Assembly (NCBI GenBank): GCA_030432405.1
Contig: JAUIHG010000007.1
Span: 1 to 44,099 of the forward strand
DNA from: Bacteroidia bacterium
Lineage (GTDB): Bacteria; Bacteroidota; Bacteroidia; Chitinophagales; BACL12
Reading direction: 5' to 3'
Length of the DNA: 44,099 nt
This document shows, piece after piece, positions 16,702-24,960 of the stretch (its first letter is position 1; every line of letters starts with the position of its first letter). The notes beneath the pieces are model-generated. The model had not been told where the DNA came from and did no database searches. It saw nothing but the letters and a program-made list of their open reading frames with translations. Made by a program: the position numbers and the translations under genes.

Positions 16702-17956
16702 GCCAATAGGTCTTGCTCCACGTGCTTCCATCCCGGAAGCGCAGCTCAATGCGGCAGGGACCGGCCGGCAAATCCAGCTGGTCTACCCGGATGGCCTGGC
16801 TGGCATAGGGCATCTGCCCCTGGGCCAGCATTCGACCGTCGAGGGACCAAATCAACCATTCCAAGTCGGGATTGGGTTCCCAAGCTGCCCAATACAAGGC
16901 TTCGCCAAAGGGGTTGGGCCCCAGCGGCGGGTAATCGAAATGCGCCAGGGGTCCGGTCAGGGCACTGACCGTGTCGCCGAGGTCGAGACGGGCCAGGCCG
17001 CTGCCCAACAGGCCCAGCCACGCGACGCCTTCGCGCGTGCGCAACAGGGCCCGAACGTTGTCTTCCGGCAGGTTGCTGTTGCCCGTCCAGTAGCGGGTCC
17101 AGTCGGCCCCGTCAAAAAGGGTCAGGCCTGCGGCGGTCATGCCCAGCCAGCCCTCGGAATCCCCGCCCACGGCCAGGCGGGCGATCTCGTTGTCCGGGAT
17201 GTCGGAGCTGATGGTGTTGAAGGTCAGAAAGCTGCCGTCCGGCGTGCGCAGGATCAGGCCGCCAGCCGGGGTGGCCAGCCAGAGGTTGCCCGCGTCGTCC
17301 TCGTCGATGTCCAGGATGGTGTTGTCGATCAAGTCGCTGTTGGCGATGGTCCAGTTGTCCCAGCCTTTGCCGTTGTAGCGCGCCAGGCCGCTGTTGATGG
17401 TGCCGATCCAGACGGTGCCGTCTTCCTGAATGTGGATGGCCGGGATGTTGTTGCCGGGCAAGCCGCCGGAAAGCACCGACCAGGTCTGCCAGGCATCGGC
17501 CACCGGATCAAAGCGGGCCAGACCGCCCGTGGTCCCGATCCACAGGGCGCCGTCCGGCGTGAATTCCAGATCCCGCACGTAGAAGTCCGGCAACGGCGAC
17601 TCCAGTGGAGTCCAGATGTCCCACTGATCGGCCACCGGATCATAGCGGCTCAGGCCACCCAGGAAATGGCCCACCCACATGCGGCTGCCATCCGGATCCA
17701 CCGTCATGCTGCGCACCACATCGTCGCCCATGCCGTCCAGGCTGGCGTTCCAGGTCTCCCAGGTGCTGCCGTCGAAAGCGCCCAGGCCGAACTCGGTGCC
17801 CACCCAAAGCCGTCCCGAGCTGTCCATGGCCAGGTCGTTGACCTGGTCGTAAGGCAGCCCGGAATTGCCCGTATCAAACAGCTCGAACACATGCTGGGCA
17901 TGCGCAGAAAAGGCGGCGCTCAGCAGCACCAGGACAAGGGCGGGGCGGAAGGACAT
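16691..17956 (-). CDS. Secreted beta-propeller protein with T9SS type-A-like tail
   Basis: A 421-residue protein whose start at 17956 coincides with a good signal peptide (MSFRPALVLVLLSAAFSAHAQ). Residues 25-330 contain about seven blade-like repeats ending in motifs such as GRLWVGTEFGLGAFDG, GALWIGTTGGLARFD, GTVWIGTINSGLARY and GNLWLATPAGGLILR; these are the two-component-regulator propeller type (PF07494). Unlike hybrid sensors that use this propeller, no kinase or membrane helix follows. The C-terminus (about 340-421) begins with LGPNPFGEALYW and ends in a beta-rich, basic tail, resembling a T9SS type-A sorting domain. It is probably an exported surface or binding protein; the ligand is unknown. 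It lies 91 bp downstream of the lysyl-oxidase-domain gene and overlaps the DUF547 start. Confidence 0.82.
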   Translation of the reverse strand: MSFRPALVLVLLSAAFSAHAQHVFELFDTGNSGLPYDQVNDLAMDSSGRLWVGTEFGLGAFDGSTWETWNASLDGMGDDVVRSMTVDPDGSRMWVGHFLGGLSRYDPVADQWDIWTPLESPLPDFYVRDLEFTPDGALWIGTTGGLARFDPVADAWQTWSVLSGGLPGNNIPAIHIQEDGTVWIGTINSGLARYNGKGWDNWTIANSDLIDNTILDIDEDDAGNLWLATPAGGLILRTPDGSFLTFNTISSDIPDNEIARLAVGGDSEGWLGMTAAGLTLFDGADWTRYWTGNSNLPEDNVRALLRTREGVAWLGLLGSGLARLDLGDTVSALTGPLAHFDYPPLGPNPFGEALYWAAWEPNPDLEWLIWSLDGRMLAQGQMPYASQAIRVDQLDLPAGPCRIELRFRDGSTWSKTYWHAR

Positions 17957-17960
17957 GGCA

Positions 17961-17968
17961 CAAAGAAA
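17961..17968 (-). promoter_or_regulatory. Start-proximal -7-like element TTTCTTTG before the propeller gene
   Basis: On the minus strand TTTCTTTG, one mismatch from TAnnTTTG, is separated from the ATG at 17956 by 4 nt (TGCC). No -33 TTG is visible. It supports 17956 as the start and adds to the group of very short predicted leaders. Confidence 0.25.
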
Positions 17969-18019
17969 CCGACGCCCGTGTGAAGGTCGGGCCGGTGGCG
18001 GGAAAAAGGGCGGGCTGTA

Positions 18020-18042
18020 CAAAAAAGGCGCGGCGCGCGGGC
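18020..18042 (-). terminator. Candidate terminator after the lysyl-oxidase-domain gene
   Basis: Immediately after the stop at 18048, the minus strand contains a GC-only stretch with short self-complementarity (GCGC-GGC-GCGC on the plus strand), then TTTTTTG. The T run is good but the stem is short, so this is a tentative call. Confidence 0.4.
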
Positions 18043-18047
18043 CGGGA

Positions 18048-20132
18048 TCAGCGTTCGCCGGCAGGCGCCAACAGCAGGCGTTCGCGGTACACGCGTTCCC
18101 CGGCCTTCAGGGCCACGAGGTAAGTGCCGGCGGCAAGCCCCTCCAGGTTCAGGTCCACCTGTCCCGCGCCTGCGGCGAAGGCTCCGCCTCCGCTTTGCAG
18201 CACACGTCCCTGCAGGTCGAGCAGCTGCCAGTTCAGGTCCTGAGCCTCGCGGAGTGTGAAGCGCAACGCGGCGCGGTCGCTGGCCGGGTTGGGGCTCAGG
18301 GAGAGCGCGCCTTCCAGTGGATTGTTCAGGCCCGTGCAGATCCGGACCAGGGCCACCGCCTCGCTGCGTGAAGACGTACAGGTGAGGTCTTCCTGCTGGA
18401 TGTCCCAGTCGTAGAAATAGTAGTACAAGCCCGGGCCGAAATTGCTGTCGTAGATCTCGACCACATCGGGTACGGTATGCGGGTAGGCCACGCTGCCGTC
18501 GTTGGTGCGCTGGAGGCGCGGGGAGCTGAAACCGAAATTGGCGATGTTCTCCGATTCCCGGGTGGTGATCAGATACCCACTGCCGGCAGGCACCTCCAGG
18601 TCCAGGCTGATGCGGCTTTCGCCCAGCGGGATGGTGACATCCCGGGCGGCCACAAGGTTGCCCCCGGCATCCAGGATCTCGATGGTGCGGTCTCCGGCCT
18701 GGTCGGTGTATACCTTGGCGCTTTTGAGCGTGAAGGGCGCCAGGGCGTTGAACAGCAGGCCGCCGTTGAAGCTGTTGCCCGAGTAGATGCTGGTGCCCAC
18801 ATGGTCGGTCTCGCCGACGTTGGCCGAGAGGCCCGGGAAGAGCGCGTCGCGCTCCACCCAATAGCTCGTGGTGCTGCTCAGCACCGGCGTGGTGAAGTCC
18901 GCCCCGGTGTGCAGCAGCGTGCCGCCGGTTTCGGTGTCGTACCAGCGTTCGCTTCCGGTGGCCCCGGGACCCGCAGAGAGGACCATGGAGCCCATGTCGC
19001 AGACCGAATCGCCTTCGGCCGAAGGCGAAACCACCTCCGTAACCGCAATGTCGATGGTGTTGGAGGTCACCGTGCCGCAGGTGGGGCTGGTGACGGTCAC
19101 CGAGTAGCTGCCCGGGTCACTGACGCTGATGGTGGGCGTGGTGGCGCCGTTGCTCCAGAGGTAGTCCGAACCCGTCAGCGGCGAGCTGATCTCCACCACA
19201 TCGCCGCCGCAGATGGTCGTGCCGCCGTCTTCGACCGTCAGGTCAAAGGCCGTGATGCTGCCCTGCTCCGTCAGCGTAATGGGCACGGCCTCCACGTTGT
19301 TGGTTTCGTCTTCTTCGAGGAAATAGTTGTAGGGATCCACGTGCACGACCAGCATGTAGGTGCCGTTGCAGACCGTTTCGGGAATGTCGATCTGCATGCC
19401 GTCCAGGTAGTGGTAGTAGATATCCGTGTAGCCTGCCGAAATGCCCTGGTTGGTCAGCCCGCAGCTGTAGCCGCCGCCGCCCAGGCCGTAGTTGGGGGCA
19501 TCCGTGGTCAGGATGTTGTCGGCCGCGTCGCGGCAATGGCCGTAATAATAGCTGCAGGAGCCGTAATCCATCAGGCAAAAACCCAGCTTGGCGCCATCGG
19601 CCACCACCGGCCAGTTCAGGGGGTTGGGATCGGCCGTCGGCGTACGCAGGCTGTACACGCCCCAATCGTCCACGTGCATGTGCCCGTGCGAGGGGTGGTA
19701 GGTCATCGAGCCGGCCCAACGGTCCGTGTAGGTCATCGATCCGTCCGGGTTTTTGTGGTAGATGCGCTGCTGGATGAGCTGCCGCGGGGCGCTGCCGTCG
19801 CTGCAGGTGGTCAGGCCGCCGGGGCTGTGGATGGTGTCCGAGCCGCAGACGTAGTAATCCGTGGCCACCACGCGCAAGGGCCCGTGCCCGGTATTGGTGG
19901 TGGATACCGAAACGCCCAGTTCACCGGGTACTTCGGGCTGCTCGGCCGCGTCCAACAGCAGGTCGCGGGAAATTTTGATGTCCGGCAACAGATCGCAATC
20001 TGTAGTGCCGTCTTTGCAGGCACAGCCGCTCGCGTTCGAGGTGGAGCAGGGTTGCGCCTGAACGGCGAAGGCGGTGAAGATGAGGGAGAAAACAACGGCA
20101 GACGCCCGGGATAGGGAGAACAAGGAATCCAT
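18048..20132 (-). CDS. Secreted lysyl-oxidase-domain protein with T9SS type-A tail
   Basis: A 694-residue exported protein. After a signal peptide (1-27, ending VQA/QP) comes a lysyl oxidase domain (PF01186-like, about 48-285). The copper-binding pattern HxxHxHxH is present as HPSHGHMH (H146, H149, H151, H153). The motif GAKLGFCLMD matches the animal GHKASFCLED, putting K182 at the cofactor lysine; QGISAGYTDIY matches QGLSPGCYDTY, putting Y239 at the cofactor tyrosine. Thus the residues for copper and for lysine tyrosylquinone are conserved. Next come an Ig/PKD-like domain (about 295-365), an Ig-like segment, a probable carbohydrate-binding or galactose-binding-like region (about 430-590), and a type-A sorting domain (LSLSPNPASDRAALRF to the end). 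It probably oxidises amines outside the cell; the substrate is unknown. Confidence 0.88.
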   Translation of the reverse strand: MDSLFSLSRASAVVFSLIFTAFAVQAQPCSTSNASGCACKDGTTDCDLLPDIKISRDLLLDAAEQPEVPGELGVSVSTTNTGHGPLRVVATDYYVCGSDTIHSPGGLTTCSDGSAPRQLIQQRIYHKNPDGSMTYTDRWAGSMTYHPSHGHMHVDDWGVYSLRTPTADPNPLNWPVVADGAKLGFCLMDYGSCSYYYGHCRDAADNILTTDAPNYGLGGGGYSCGLTNQGISAGYTDIYYHYLDGMQIDIPETVCNGTYMLVVHVDPYNYFLEEDETNNVEAVPITLTEQGSITAFDLTVEDGGTTICGGDVVEISSPLTGSDYLWSNGATTPTISVSDPGSYSVTVTSPTCGTVTSNTIDIAVTEVVSPSAEGDSVCDMGSMVLSAGPGATGSERWYDTETGGTLLHTGADFTTPVLSSTTSYWVERDALFPGLSANVGETDHVGTSIYSGNSFNGGLLFNALAPFTLKSAKVYTDQAGDRTIEILDAGGNLVAARDVTIPLGESRISLDLEVPAGSGYLITTRESENIANFGFSSPRLQRTNDGSVAYPHTVPDVVEIYDSNFGPGLYYYFYDWDIQQEDLTCTSSRSEAVALVRICTGLNNPLEGALSLSPNPASDRAALRFTLREAQDLNWQLLDLQGRVLQSGGGAFAAGAGQVDLNLEGLAAGTYLVALKAGERVYRERLLLAPAGER

Positions 20133-20177
20133 AAACAGCGTATCGGTAAAGGATGCTTTTCGCCGAAAGGCGGTCCT

Positions 20178-20208
20178 TGAAAATACGGAATTCCTTTCCA
20201 GGTCAAAA
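20178..20208 (-). promoter_or_regulatory. Candidate promoter for the lysyl-oxidase-domain gene
   Basis: On the minus strand TTTTG (20208-20204), 18-nt spacer, TATTTTCA (20185-20178). The layout is the same as for the OmpA-family gene at 5801-7498, with a -7 element ending in TTCA instead of TTTG. The predicted leader is about 40 nt. Confidence 0.45.
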
Positions 20209-20311
20209 GCGGTGTCCTTTGTGCCATGGCCGCGATGCCTTCAGTGCTGCGCATGAACATGCCTGGTGATCTGTTGTGGCCTGATACGCAGCAGCTTTAA
20301 TCCCGTTGTTT

Positions 20312-21337
20312 ATGATCTCCCGTCTTTCCGCTTTTCTCCTGTTTGCCACAGGATTTCTGGCCTGCACCTACCATGAGCCGCCGGAGCTGAGTCTTCGCCA
20401 AACGGCACAAGCGGCATCCGAGTTCGGTGCGCAACCTTGCTCGACGTACCTGTTCGATTCCGCTCTGGCCAACCTGGAGTATTCCACCCCGTTTTTGCGC
20501 CATGCCCATCGCATTGTGCCCTATGCACCGGCGGATACCAACCTTTTTGGTTGGACCCAGATGCGCTATGTCATCCAGTTGGTCAGCCCTTCGGAAGTCC
20601 GGCAACCCTATGACATCATTTACCTCCACGGTGGTGGCGGCGATGTGGGGCACGCAGCACTCGGAGACAATCTGGTCTACGAGTTGGTTGAAAAGGGCTA
20701 CAACGTCTGGTGTGTGGAATACCGCCGAGGGTGGCACGAAGGCTCCTACAACCGGTGCATTCCACGCGACATGTTCAAGGCAACGGAAGCCGACTTCCAA
20801 AGGCTGGACAGTGCCGCGGTATGGGCTTTGCGCGACGTCCGTTTGGCAATTGACCAGATTGCCGCCAACACGACCGACAGCTTTATCCTGTACGGCTCAT
20901 CCTTTGGAGCCCACCTGGCGTTGATGAGCGGGCCATTCGACGACGAAGTCCGTGTCCGGCGCAACCGCATCAAGGGCTGTTTAGCGCTCTATGGGTGTGT
21001 CCGCCCCGGTACGCCGCTTGGAAACCCCATGCCCACCTTCATGTTGCACGGTGCCGCAGATTCCCTTAATGGTCCGGACCGACAGCCGATTTTCAACATC
21101 CCCCCACCCAAGGGGCGCATGATGGAAGGCAGCCGAGCGGTGTATGGTCGGATCCACCAGCATTCCCCCACCTGGCTTATGATGCACGACTTCGGACACG
21201 GCACCGGGCCCATCACCTCCAGCGGTTTGCGCGAAATCATGGAAAAGGCCTTCATAAAGCGCCGCATTCCCGTGGGCCGATACCGCCTGTTGCCGGACGG
21301 TCGTGTACTTGCTGAAACGCCTTCCGGCGCAGGCTGA
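20312..21337 (+). CDS. Lipoprotein alpha/beta hydrolase (esterase/peptidase-like)
   Basis: A 341-residue protein starting at the ATG 20312 (a TTG at 20306 is in frame but unlikely). The first 20 residues form a lipoprotein signal with GFLAC as lipobox (acylated Cys19), so it should sit in an envelope membrane. The rest is an alpha/beta-hydrolase: oxyanion-loop-like YLHGGGGDVGH, nucleophile elbow GSSFG (G-x-S-x-G), a likely acid in MLHGAADSLNGP, and the catalytic His in HDFGHGTGP. All three triad positions are therefore plausible. It resembles the prolyl-oligopeptidase/BD-FAE-like groups, but I cannot name the substrate. It is convergent with korB, with only 8 bp between stops. Confidence 0.8.
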   Translation: MISRLSAFLLFATGFLACTYHEPPELSLRQTAQAASEFGAQPCSTYLFDSALANLEYSTPFLRHAHRIVPYAPADTNLFGWTQMRYVIQLVSPSEVRQPYDIIYLHGGGGDVGHAALGDNLVYELVEKGYNVWCVEYRRGWHEGSYNRCIPRDMFKATEADFQRLDSAAVWALRDVRLAIDQIAANTTDSFILYGSSFGAHLALMSGPFDDEVRVRRNRIKGCLALYGCVRPGTPLGNPMPTFMLHGAADSLNGPDRQPIFNIPPPKGRMMEGSRAVYGRIHQHSPTWLMMHDFGHGTGPITSSGLREIMEKAFIKRRIPVGRYRLLPDGRVLAETPSGAG

Positions 21338-21345
21338 TATCGTGG

Positions 21346-22494
21346 CTACTGCACCGTCCAGGTATCCTTTCCGGCAATGGTACGGTCGAGTTCCGCATCC
21401 AATTCGGCCTCTAGCTCGGGCGGTAAAAAGGCGGGCGCGGCATCCGCCGTGTCTGCCTTTTGCGGTCCTGTTCCGCCTCCGGCGAAGGCCATGCCCGGTC
21501 CGGTGGGCAAGTGCGCGGGCCCTTCCAGGTTCATGGCCGCGGCCAGTTGTGCGTTGAGGGCGTCTTCGTAGGTCTCGCGCGTTTGCGCGAAAAAGACCCC
21601 GAAGGGACGCGGCAGGGCACCTTCGTTGCGCGGATCGTCAAACATGCGGGCCAGGATGGTGGCCTTGATCGGGTCGCTTTCGTCGTGGACCCAGGCCTCG
21701 TCCAGGCTGCCTTCTGCGCCGTGTTTGAAGGGCACGGGTTTGAAGCCGTCGAGCTTCAGGGCGTATTCGCGCTGTGCGCCGAAGACCAACGGCTGGCCCT
21801 GCTCCACAAAAACAGTATGCTGCGGCTTGGTATCCTTGTCGGTGAAAATGAAAAAAGCGCCGTCGTTGAAAATGTTGCAGTTCTGGTAGATCTCCAGGAA
21901 GCTCGTCCCGTGGTGGTCGTTGGAACGGCGCAACATGGCCTGCAGGTGTTTGGGGTCGCGGTCCATGGCGCGGGCCACAAAACTGGCGTCCGCGCCCAGG
22001 GCCAGGGCCGCGGGATTGAAGGGGTGGTCCACCGAACCCAATGGTGTGGATTTGGCCACTTTTCCTGCCTCCGACGTCGGCGAATACTGCCCCTTGGTCA
22101 GGCCGTAAATCTGGTTGTTGAACAGCAGCAGGTTGCAGTTCACGTTGCGGCGCAGTAGGTGGATGAGGTGGTTGCCGCCGATGGACAAGCCGTCACCGTC
22201 TCCGGTGACCACCCAGATGCTCAGCTCGGGCCGCGTGGCCTTCAGGCCGGTGACGATGGCCGGCGCGCGCCCGTGGATCGAATGCATGCCGTAGCTGTTC
22301 ACGTAGTAGGGAAAACGCGAAGAACAGCCAATGCCGGAAATGACCGCGATGCGCTCGCGCGGGATGCCGATCCCCGGCAGCACGCTTTGCACCTGCTTGA
22401 GGATGGAGTAGTCGCCACAACCGGGACACCACCGCACGTCCTGGTCGGTGGCAAAGTCTTTGGCGGTCAGTTGGACAGTGGAGGTATCGGACAT
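21346..22494 (-). CDS. korB: 2-oxoacid:ferredoxin oxidoreductase, beta subunit (KorB-like)
   Basis: A 382-residue thiamine-diphosphate subunit of 2-oxoglutarate (or 2-oxoacid):ferredoxin oxidoreductase, which makes an acyl-CoA and reduced ferredoxin from the oxoacid and CoA in the cytosol. Seen: WCPGCGDYSILKQ near residue 25, a conserved Cys-x-x-Cys region, the ThDP-Mg motif GDGDGLSIGGNH, and LLLFNNQIYGLTKGQYSPTS. The C-terminal 70 residues are Pro/Gly/Ala-rich. The start at 22494 (MSDTSTVQLT) is preferred to an ATG four codons upstream. The alpha-subunit gene ends 99 bp upstream on the same strand, so this is an operon. Substrate choice between 2-oxoglutarate and pyruvate cannot be proved from sequence; the subunit architecture favours the 2-oxoglutarate type. 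No separate ferredoxin subunit is adjacent. Confidence 0.9.
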   Translation of the reverse strand: MSDTSTVQLTAKDFATDQDVRWCPGCGDYSILKQVQSVLPGIGIPRERIAVISGIGCSSRFPYYVNSYGMHSIHGRAPAIVTGLKATRPELSIWVVTGDGDGLSIGGNHLIHLLRRNVNCNLLLFNNQIYGLTKGQYSPTSEAGKVAKSTPLGSVDHPFNPAALALGADASFVARAMDRDPKHLQAMLRRSNDHHGTSFLEIYQNCNIFNDGAFFIFTDKDTKPQHTVFVEQGQPLVFGAQREYALKLDGFKPVPFKHGAEGSLDEAWVHDESDPIKATILARMFDDPRNEGALPRPFGVFFAQTRETYEDALNAQLAAAMNLEGPAHLPTGPGMAFAGGGTGPQKADTADAAPAFLPPELEAELDAELDRTIAGKDTWTVQ

Positions 22495-22593
22495 GGCCTG
22501 AGGCACTGCGCAGAAGCGGGCTTCTGTATTTTGGAATGTCTTGTCGGGAACGGCTTGCCTGGTGTGATGCTTTATTCTGGAACGACTGTTCTG

Positions 22594-24549
22594 TTACGCG
22601 TTTGCGGCGGCCGGAATCAGCGCCTTCACCGCCGCCGCCAATTCCTCTTTGCGGATGGGCGTGCCCTTGATCCGGTTGAAAGGCACCGCGTCGATCAGGA
22701 AGCGGTCGCGGATGAGGTGCACCAGTTGTCCGTCGTTGATTTCCGGCACGATTACCCGGCGGAAGCGGGCCATGAGGTCCCCGAGGTTGGCCGGGAAAGG
22801 ACGGATGTGCCGCAGGTGGGCGTGTGCAACGGCCAGGCCTTCACCGAGCAGGTCGCGGACGGTGGCCCGGCAGGTGCCGTAGGTGGATCCCCAGCCCAGG
22901 ATGAGCACATCGCCTTCTTCCGGTCCGAGATCTATTTCCAGATCGGCTACGGGAATGCGGTCGATCTTGGCCGCCCGCGTTTTGACCATGTTTTCGTGGT
23001 TGTCCGGATCGTAGGAAACGTTGCCGGTATCGGCCTGTTTTTCCAGGCCGCCAATGCGGTGTTCGAGGTCCGGCACACCCGGCACGGCCCAGGCGCGAAC
23101 CAGCCGTTCGTCTCTGGCATAGGGCAGAAACTGGCCGTCTTCGTTGATGGCTTTTTCGAGTTTCGCCGGATCGGCGAAACGCGGCTGGATGGACGGCATG
23201 GCCGCCGCCGAAGGAAAACGCCAGGGTTCCGCGCCGTTGGCGATGTAGCCGTCGGACAGCAGGATCACCGGCGTCATGTGCTCCACGGCAATCCGGCAGG
23301 CCTCGTAAGCGGTTTCAAAGGCGTCCGAAGGCGAGTGGATGGCCAGCACCGGCATGGGGCATTCGCCGTTGCGGCCATACAAGGCCTGCATCAGGTCGGC
23401 CTGCTCGGTCTTGGTGGGCATGCCCGTGGAGGGACCGGCCCGTTGGATGTTGATCACCACCAGGGGGAGTTCGAGCATCATGGCCAGGCCGAGCGCTTCG
23501 CCCTTCAGGGCCATGCCCGGACCGGAGGTGGTGGTGACGGCCAGGTGGCCGCCGAAGGCCGCGCCGATGGCCGCGGAGATGGCTGCGATTTCGTCTTCGG
23601 CCTGGAAGGTCCGCACGCCGAAGCGTTTGAAGCCGGAGAGCTGGTGCAGGATGTCCGAGGCGGGCGTGATGGGGTAACTGCCCAGGAACATGGGCAGGCG
23701 GCTTTTGCGCGAAGCGGCCAGCAGCCCCAGGCCGGTAGCCTCGTTGCCGGTGATGCTGCGGTAGGTGCCGGGCTCCAGCTCGGCCTTGGGCACGCGGTAA
23801 CGGGTGGAGAAGGTCTCCGTGGTGTCGCCGTAGGCATAGCCCGCGTGCAGGACGGCCTGGTTGGCCGCCTTGACCTCGGGCAGTTTTTGGAACTTTCGGT
23901 CCAGAAAGTCCAGGGTCGGTTCCAACGGACGGTCGTACATCCAGTAGAGGAAGCCGAGCACAAACATGTTTTTGCAGCGGTCCTTCTCCTTGGTGCCGAG
24001 TTCGTAGTCCTTGAGGCATTCGCGCGTCAGGCGCGTCACGTCCATTTCATGGCGGACGTAGCCCTGCAGGCCGTCGCCTTCGAGAGGGTTCTCATCATAG
24101 CCGGCCAGGCGCAGGTTCTTGGCGTCAAAGCCGTCGCGGTTGAGGATGAGCTGGCCGCCGGGCTCCAGGCTTTCGAGGTTGGCCTTCAGCGCAGCGGCGT
24201 TCATGGCCACCAGCACGTCGCAGCGATCGCCGGGGGTGTAGACCGGACGGCTGGCAAAGTTGATCTGGAAGCCGCTCACGCCGGCCAGGGTACCGACCGG
24301 GGCGCGGATCTCCGCCGGAAAATCCGGGAAGGTGGCCAGATCGTGGCCCGCCAGCGCCGTGGAATTGGTAAACTGGCCGCCGGTCAATTGCATGCCGTCG
24401 CCGGAGTCTCCGGCGAACTTGATGACAACCTCCTGGCGCGTTTCAAAGCGTTCCTGGCTTTGGGCGTCCTGGGCATGTTCACGGCCATGGCTTTGCGGGC
24501 TTTCGCCTGCGGCGGTCTGGCCGTTTTGAGCAGATGGGGATTCGGACAT
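22594..24549 (-). CDS. korA: 2-oxoacid:ferredoxin oxidoreductase, fused gamma-alpha subunit (KorA-like)
   Basis: A 651-residue protein fusing the gamma domain (about 35-230, with FAGDSGDGMQLTGG and FPAEIRAPVGTLAGVSGFQ) to the alpha domain (about 265-640, with GNEATGLGLLAA, GSYPITPASDILH, FQAEDEIAAISAAIGAAFGG and TTTSGPGMALKGEA). This is the two-gene Kor arrangement seen in many aerobic Bacteroidota, where it can replace or complement the 2-oxoglutarate dehydrogenase complex. The first 30 residues are a hydrophilic, serine- and glutamine-rich extension before the conserved domain. A good promoter lies directly upstream, with only 10 nt between the -7 element and the ATG. The hairpin at 23160-23180 lies inside the gene. 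Confidence 0.92.
   Translation of the reverse strand: MSESPSAQNGQTAAGESPQSHGREHAQDAQSQERFETRQEVVIKFAGDSGDGMQLTGGQFTNSTALAGHDLATFPDFPAEIRAPVGTLAGVSGFQINFASRPVYTPGDRCDVLVAMNAAALKANLESLEPGGQLILNRDGFDAKNLRLAGYDENPLEGDGLQGYVRHEMDVTRLTRECLKDYELGTKEKDRCKNMFVLGFLYWMYDRPLEPTLDFLDRKFQKLPEVKAANQAVLHAGYAYGDTTETFSTRYRVPKAELEPGTYRSITGNEATGLGLLAASRKSRLPMFLGSYPITPASDILHQLSGFKRFGVRTFQAEDEIAAISAAIGAAFGGHLAVTTTSGPGMALKGEALGLAMMLELPLVVINIQRAGPSTGMPTKTEQADLMQALYGRNGECPMPVLAIHSPSDAFETAYEACRIAVEHMTPVILLSDGYIANGAEPWRFPSAAAMPSIQPRFADPAKLEKAINEDGQFLPYARDERLVRAWAVPGVPDLEHRIGGLEKQADTGNVSYDPDNHENMVKTRAAKIDRIPVADLEIDLGPEEGDVLILGWGSTYGTCRATVRDLLGEGLAVAHAHLRHIRPFPANLGDLMARFRRVIVPEINDGQLVHLIRDRFLIDAVPFNRIKGTPIRKEELAAAVKALIPAAANA
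23160..23180. repeat. Hairpin of the TTCGCC/GGCGAA family, 9-bp arms
   Basis: GTTTCGCCG (23160-23168), loop GAT, CGGCGAAAC (23172-23180), perfectly paired. It lies in korA, encoding RFADPAK, in a segment that does not correspond to any catalytic motif. Confidence 0.55.
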
Positions 24550-24559
24550 GATCAGCGGA

Positions 24560-24587
24560 CAAAGTTAGGTCCGGCAGGTTTGCGCAA
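24560..24587 (-). promoter_or_regulatory. Promoter of the korAB operon
   Basis: On the minus strand TTG (24587-24585, within TTTTG), 17-nt spacer, TAACTTTG (24567-24560). The -7 element fits TAnnTTTG exactly. Only 10 nt separate it from the ATG at 24549, so the transcript should have almost no leader. Confidence 0.65.
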
Positions 24588-24589
24588 AA

Positions 24590-24960
24590 GCCTACATCAG
24601 TCCGCGTATCCAACCACAACCACTGACGTATACAAAACCCCCTATGGAGGGCGATGCAATCACAAGCCTTGCTGTTCCAAGACCCTTTCAAGCACTCAAG
24701 GGACCCCGCGATATGCAAGCCGTCAGAACCATAAGTGCTGCACCCCACCAATGGAATGCGTTCCATGGCCAGAAGCCGTTGGGCAGAATCCTACATGCTC
24801 CTCCCGCTTGCACCGGCAAGGCTTTGGGCCTCCAGCCCAACCCTTTGAGGCGTTTCCAGCGTTCCTGGTGAGGCGCGGTTTTGAAGAGTGCAGGGAGCGT
24901 ACTCCGGTACGTGACCCAACGACGAGAAAGCGTAACAACGCCAGCGGCGTCGCAAACGCA
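24590..24960. other. About 370 bp intergenic region with several hairpins, no credible gene
   Basis: This is the longest gene-free stretch in the window, between the purF-family stop (24961) and the korA promoter. It contains perfect short stems: CCCTT/AAGGG (24683-24702), ATGGAA-TGCG-TTCCAT (24751-24766), TTGGGC-CTCCA-GCCCAA (24824-24840) and CGTAC-TCCG-GTACG (24898-24911). Short open frames exist in it but have no recognisable domain. It is less GC-rich than its neighbours. I see no tRNA, tmRNA or RNase P signature. It could be a dispersed intergenic repeat, a structured small RNA, or decayed sequence. Confidence 0.5.

Noticed and set aside
24398..24416. Nine-bp inverted repeat with TCGCCGGAG/CTCCGGCGA in korA
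   Set aside because: It encodes the conserved GDSGDG motif of the gamma domain, so the palindrome is likely incidental.
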